From JBFMHD01 sp040752395 [NCBI: Candidatus Hydrogenedentota bacterium] (GTDB taxonomy: Bacteria; JBFMHD01), in the NCBI GenBank assembly GCA_040752395.1, contig JBFMHD010000187.1:1-5505 (forward strand): a DNA stretch of 5,505 nucleotides, read 5' to 3'. The translations under genes and the position numbers were made by a program. The notes beneath the pieces are model-generated. The model had not been told where the DNA came from. It saw only the letters and a list, made by a program, of their open reading frames with translations, and did not search any database. Positions 3,359-5,505 of this stretch are shown piece after piece (within the stretch, counting starts at the first letter, position 1; each line of letters opens with the position of its first letter).

Positions 3359-5241
3359 AAATCTTCTCCATCAAAGTCTTCATTCGTTTCTATACCAAAC
3401 CATCGTATTACAGAGGGTATAATATCCATTATATGTGGGTTCTGATTTTCTATCGTAGTATTACATATAAAAACTCCTGGTACTTCTTGCGGGTCTATAC
3501 AATGGTCAGCACACCATTTAGATGTATTATCTATTAAAATATCGTCAGTTACCATCCCTTTTGCTGTGGCTGTAGTAACTTTGTATCCTGAATTATAACC
3601 TATAATTAAATCGGGTCCTATATTTATATATCGACCTTTATATACTTTGTTTGCCTGATAAACTCTCTTTATCACTTTTATTCTGGTTTTCTTATCAACT
3701 ACGTTTTCAAGGTCCTGAATAATGTTTTTTATATCTTGTTCTGAGGCGTTATGTAAATATAAAGCATTAAACCCTATACCATATGCTTTGCTACTCTGTA
3801 TATCGACGTTCATTAAAAACTCGCTTTCTTTATCATATTCATTAATTACTTTTAAATAACCTTTTTCTTTAAGGAATGCGTTGAGATTAAATTCTCTGTA
3901 TACAGGTTTAAATCCATGGTCGGATATTATTATTAATAATGTTTTTTCATCAATAACATCCAGCAACCTCTTTATCTTTAAATCTATTTCTTTATAAAAG
4001 GTTTCCATAACATCGGTATTTGTATAAAACAGATGTGAAATTAAGTCAGAGCTTGAAAGATAGAAGAATAAAATCCCGTCATAAAATTTTTCAAGCTCAT
4101 AAAAAAGCATCTCCCATTTCTGATTAGATATTTCCAGAGCATTTAAAAGCCATTCAGTATCATTCAGTACTCCTTTTTCCAGCAGGTTAGGTATCTCAGG
4201 CATCCCCTGTGTTGGATACCCGCCAAATCTATGATATAATTCTTTTGAATAATTTTTTGGTGTTGAGATAGGCATTGCGGGATAAAGAGGGTCGATCTGT
4301 AATGGATATACCACAAGTTCAAAATATTGCGAGATATTTTTTAGATAGAATTTTGTTATAGCATAGATGGGTTTAAAATAAGATATCGCATAAAATTTTA
4401 CCCTGACCCAATCTGACCACTCCTTTTCTCTTAAGATGATTCTATTATCCTGTATCTTTAAAAGACTTAGTTTATTTGCTTTATCTGCTACTATCTCAAA
4501 CTCAATCTTCATATTTTCAGGTCCAATCAGCAAACACTTGCTTCTTAAGTTCGGTGTTTGGTCTTCGATGTTCGATGTTCGGTTCACCGATAACCAAATA
4601 TCTTGCTTCTTGCTTCTTGCCTCTTGCCTCTTACTTTTAAGTTCAATTCTAATCACCTCGATTCCATCTTCTTTTTGAAATTTGTTTAATAATTCTATAT
4701 TATTTGTGTAAATATACACTGTTCCATAACCGCCGAGTAGATCAGGTGTTCCCAGACAGGAGATAGTCTTTTGTTTTGTTTTTCGGGGTGGGAAATTACA
4801 GGGAGATTTAAAAGCAGTGCATTGTATTTTATGTTCTTCGAATACCTCAAAAAACGTTTTTCCTTTTAGTAAATTCTCTATTTTATTTTTATCTGTTTTT
4901 TTTGAGGTCGAGAGATATGGCTGATACGTAGTTTTATCTATCTGGATAAAATCAAAGATACTATGGTTACCAGGATTTTTACCGGTTATAAAACTTGACC
5001 AGACAACAGGACTTTGCGGTGGTAAAATAGTTTGTAATCTCTTGAAACAGCCGTTTTGTTCTATAATCTTTTTTATATTTGGCAGCTTGTTTTCTTTTAA
5101 AAATTTTTCTATTAAAAAAGGATCAAAACCATCTATCCCGAGTATAACAACTTTTTTGCCCGTATATCTCCACATGGATTTATCTATTAAAATAAAAAAT
5201 ATAGTAAATACTATAACCAGTAAAATAAGTATCCTTCTCAT
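3340..5241 (-). CDS. membrane-anchored alkaline-phosphatase-superfamily phosphodiesterase (type I phosphodiesterase/nucleotide pyrophosphatase family)
   Basis: A 633-residue two-metal hydrolase of phosphate esters or diesters. Residues 5-20 form one hydrophobic helix, either an uncleaved anchor or a signal sequence, which would place the enzyme outside the cytoplasm. The expected metal site is complete: Asp37 (GIDGFD), nucleophile Ser77 (PPQSPVVWSSF), Asp399 and His403 (SSDLISHLF), Asp441-His442 (SDHGFKP) and His580 (ADHCIDP). Other family landmarks are CLGTPDLLGGYGT (162-174) and PAMPISTP (321-328). Its ATG overlaps the stop of the upstream paralogue (ATGA, 5241-5238) and lacks its own ribosome site, so it is probably translationally coupled. 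Residues 205-235 are an odd low-complexity segment (QEARSKKQD and then RTSNIEDQTPN) encoded by heptamer repeats; they fall just before the conserved-looking LLIGPEN and leave the frame intact. The metal residues are untouched, so activity is plausible. The natural substrate is unknown. Confidence 0.9.
   Translation of the reverse strand: MRRILILLVIVFTIFFILIDKSMWRYTGKKVVILGIDGFDPFLIEKFLKENKLPNIKKIIEQNGCFKRLQTILPPQSPVVWSSFITGKNPGNHSIFDFIQIDKTTYQPYLSTSKKTDKNKIENLLKGKTFFEVFEEHKIQCTAFKSPCNFPPRKTKQKTISCLGTPDLLGGYGTVYIYTNNIELLNKFQKEDGIEVIRIELKSKRQEARSKKQDIWLSVNRTSNIEDQTPNLRSKCLLIGPENMKIEFEIVADKANKLSLLKIQDNRIILREKEWSDWVRVKFYAISYFKPIYAITKFYLKNISQYFELVVYPLQIDPLYPAMPISTPKNYSKELYHRFGGYPTQGMPEIPNLLEKGVLNDTEWLLNALEISNQKWEMLFYELEKFYDGILFFYLSSSDLISHLFYTNTDVMETFYKEIDLKIKRLLDVIDEKTLLIIISDHGFKPVYREFNLNAFLKEKGYLKVINEYDKESEFLMNVDIQSSKAYGIGFNALYLHNASEQDIKNIIQDLENVVDKKTRIKVIKRVYQANKVYKGRYINIGPDLIIGYNSGYKVTTATAKGMVTDDILIDNTSKWCADHCIDPQEVPGVFICNTTIENQNPHIMDIIPSVIRWFGIETNEDFDGEDLCLKRR
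4537..4629 (-). repeat. 93-bp in-frame composite heptamer insertion inside the phosphodiesterase gene
   Basis: Codons 205-235 (31 codons, 93 bp) appear inserted. LKSK (201-204) before it and LRSK (232-235) at its end are encoded by imperfect direct repeats, 4630-4641 (12 bp) and 4537-4549 (13 bp). Removing the 93 bp would give IELKSKCLLIGPEN with no frame change. Inside are two period-7 arrays with different units and a unique-looking joint, 4585-4601. The 18-mer at 4600-4617 is shared with 161-178 and 3121-3138, and the 14-mer at 4537-4550 with 3130-3143. No transposase, long terminal inverted repeat or structured RNA signature is visible. Confidence 0.8.
4550..4584 (+). repeat. heptamer array B (TTCGATG type), five units
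   Basis: Five consecutive 7-bp units read on the + strand: ttcggtg, tttggtc, ttcgatg, ttcgatg, ttcggtt. Two are identical and the others differ by one to three bases. On the coding strand they give the RTSNIEDQTPN part of the protein. The unit is unrelated to array A, so the insertion is composite. Confidence 0.8.
4602..4636 (+). repeat. heptamer array A (CTTGCTT type), five units
   Basis: Five consecutive 7-bp units read on the + strand: cttgctt twice, cttgcct twice, then cttactt. The last unit coincides with the left flank of the insertion in gene direction, so the array may have grown from a pre-existing CTTACTT in the host gene. On the coding strand it gives SKRQEARSKKQD, the seven-residue periodicity expected from a 7-bp unit. 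Confidence 0.88.
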
Positions 5242-5505
5242 ATTAAGCTTTTGCCATCAATATATTCAGGTATTTTTGTTCCCATAATTTTTAAAACCGT
5301 TGGAGCTATATCAATTATCTCAGGGTCCGCCTTCTGTGTAAAATTCGTTATACAAACCCCTTTAACAAATTCAGGGTCTATACTATGGTCACCAACCCAG
5401 CATAACAGATTATCACTTATTATTTCCTCTTCAATAATACCTTTTGCAGATTCGAACGACGTTCTGTATCCTTTATTATAACCAATAATGATATCAGGGG
5501 CATTA
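5238..5505 (-). CDS. C-terminal part of a second alkaline-phosphatase-superfamily phosphodiesterase, cut by the window edge
   Basis: An open frame from the right edge (first full codon 5504-5502) to TGA at 5240-5238 gives 88 residues beginning APDIIIGYNKGY. It matches the end of the neighbouring phosphodiesterase in order. APDIIIGYNKGY pairs with GPDLIIGYNSGY, SAKGII with TAKGMV, GDHSIDPEFVKGV with ADHCIDPQEVPGV, and the final IDGKSL with FDGEDL. The metal-binding His (in GDHSID) is kept. It is therefore a tandem paralogue of the same family, with enough divergence to be an old duplication. Its TGA overlaps the ATG of the next gene by 4 bp. Its nucleophile and N-terminus lie outside the window. 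Confidence 0.9.
   Translation of the reverse strand, partial: NAPDIIIGYNKGYRTSFESAKGIIEEEIISDNLLCWVGDHSIDPEFVKGVCITNFTQKADPEIIDIAPTVLKIMGTKIPEYIDGKSLI

Noticed and set aside
4537-4636. Heptamer arrays as a CRISPR array
   Set aside because: Units are 7 bp, directly abutting, with no spacers of regular length and no cas gene.
4436-4678. 80-codon + strand ORF opposite the phosphodiesterase
   Set aside because: It is antisense to a clearly coding region and is kept open largely because the heptamers have no stops in any frame; residues such as FDVRF and FLLLASCLLLL are repeat translations.
5042-5481. Two overlapping + strand ORFs near the right edge
   Set aside because: They are antisense to the start of one phosphodiesterase and the conserved C-terminus of the other; their composition is what A/T-rich antisense DNA gives.

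Overview
The window is strongly A+T-rich bacterial DNA. Stop codons TAA, TAG and TGA are all used as stops, and genes are packed with 4-bp (ATGA) and longer overlaps. The gene families and the dispersed 7-bp repeats resemble uncultured candidate-phylum bacteria; from memory the Omnitrophota or a similar lineage would fit. That is an impression, since no marker gene or rRNA is present.

Layout. Positions 1-200 hold no convincing gene, but they hold two heptamer repeat tracts in opposite orientations. On the + strand a large GT-C membrane glycosyltransferase (GT39/ArnT/PMT-like) runs to 1799. On the - strand, 2284-1782 is a complete toxin-antitoxin pair (ribbon-helix-helix antitoxin, then RelE/ParE toxin) with its own strong sigma70-type promoter. 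At 2337-2421 on the + strand is an orphan C-terminal coding fragment that repeats 26 bp of the glycosyltransferase 3' end. The rest is a - strand operon, read right to left. It starts with the C-terminal 88 codons of one alkaline-phosphatase-superfamily protein (5505-5238). A complete 633-residue paralogue follows (5241-3340), then a 60-residue ribbon-helix-helix-like protein (3358-3176), then a 228-residue membrane protein (3091-2405) whose first half resembles YidC/EMC3/DUF106-type proteins.

How the genes may work together. The membrane-anchored phosphodiesterase-type enzymes, the small RHH-like protein and the membrane protein look like one transcription unit. The membrane topologies and the convergent polyprenyl-sugar-dependent glycosyltransferase point to envelope or secreted-glycan work. 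No substrate can be named from sequence.

The most interesting points are two. (1) A 93-bp (31-codon), frame-preserving insertion in the phosphodiesterase is built from two different heptamer arrays and flanked by short direct repeats; its heptamer core recurs at two other places in the window. Three copies of either heptamer make seven sense codons in every frame of both strands, which may be why such elements survive inside genes. (2) The toxin-antitoxin module sits between 26-bp direct repeats at the 3' end of the glycosyltransferase, and the gene appears to have acquired a new C-terminus read from DNA antisense to the toxin.
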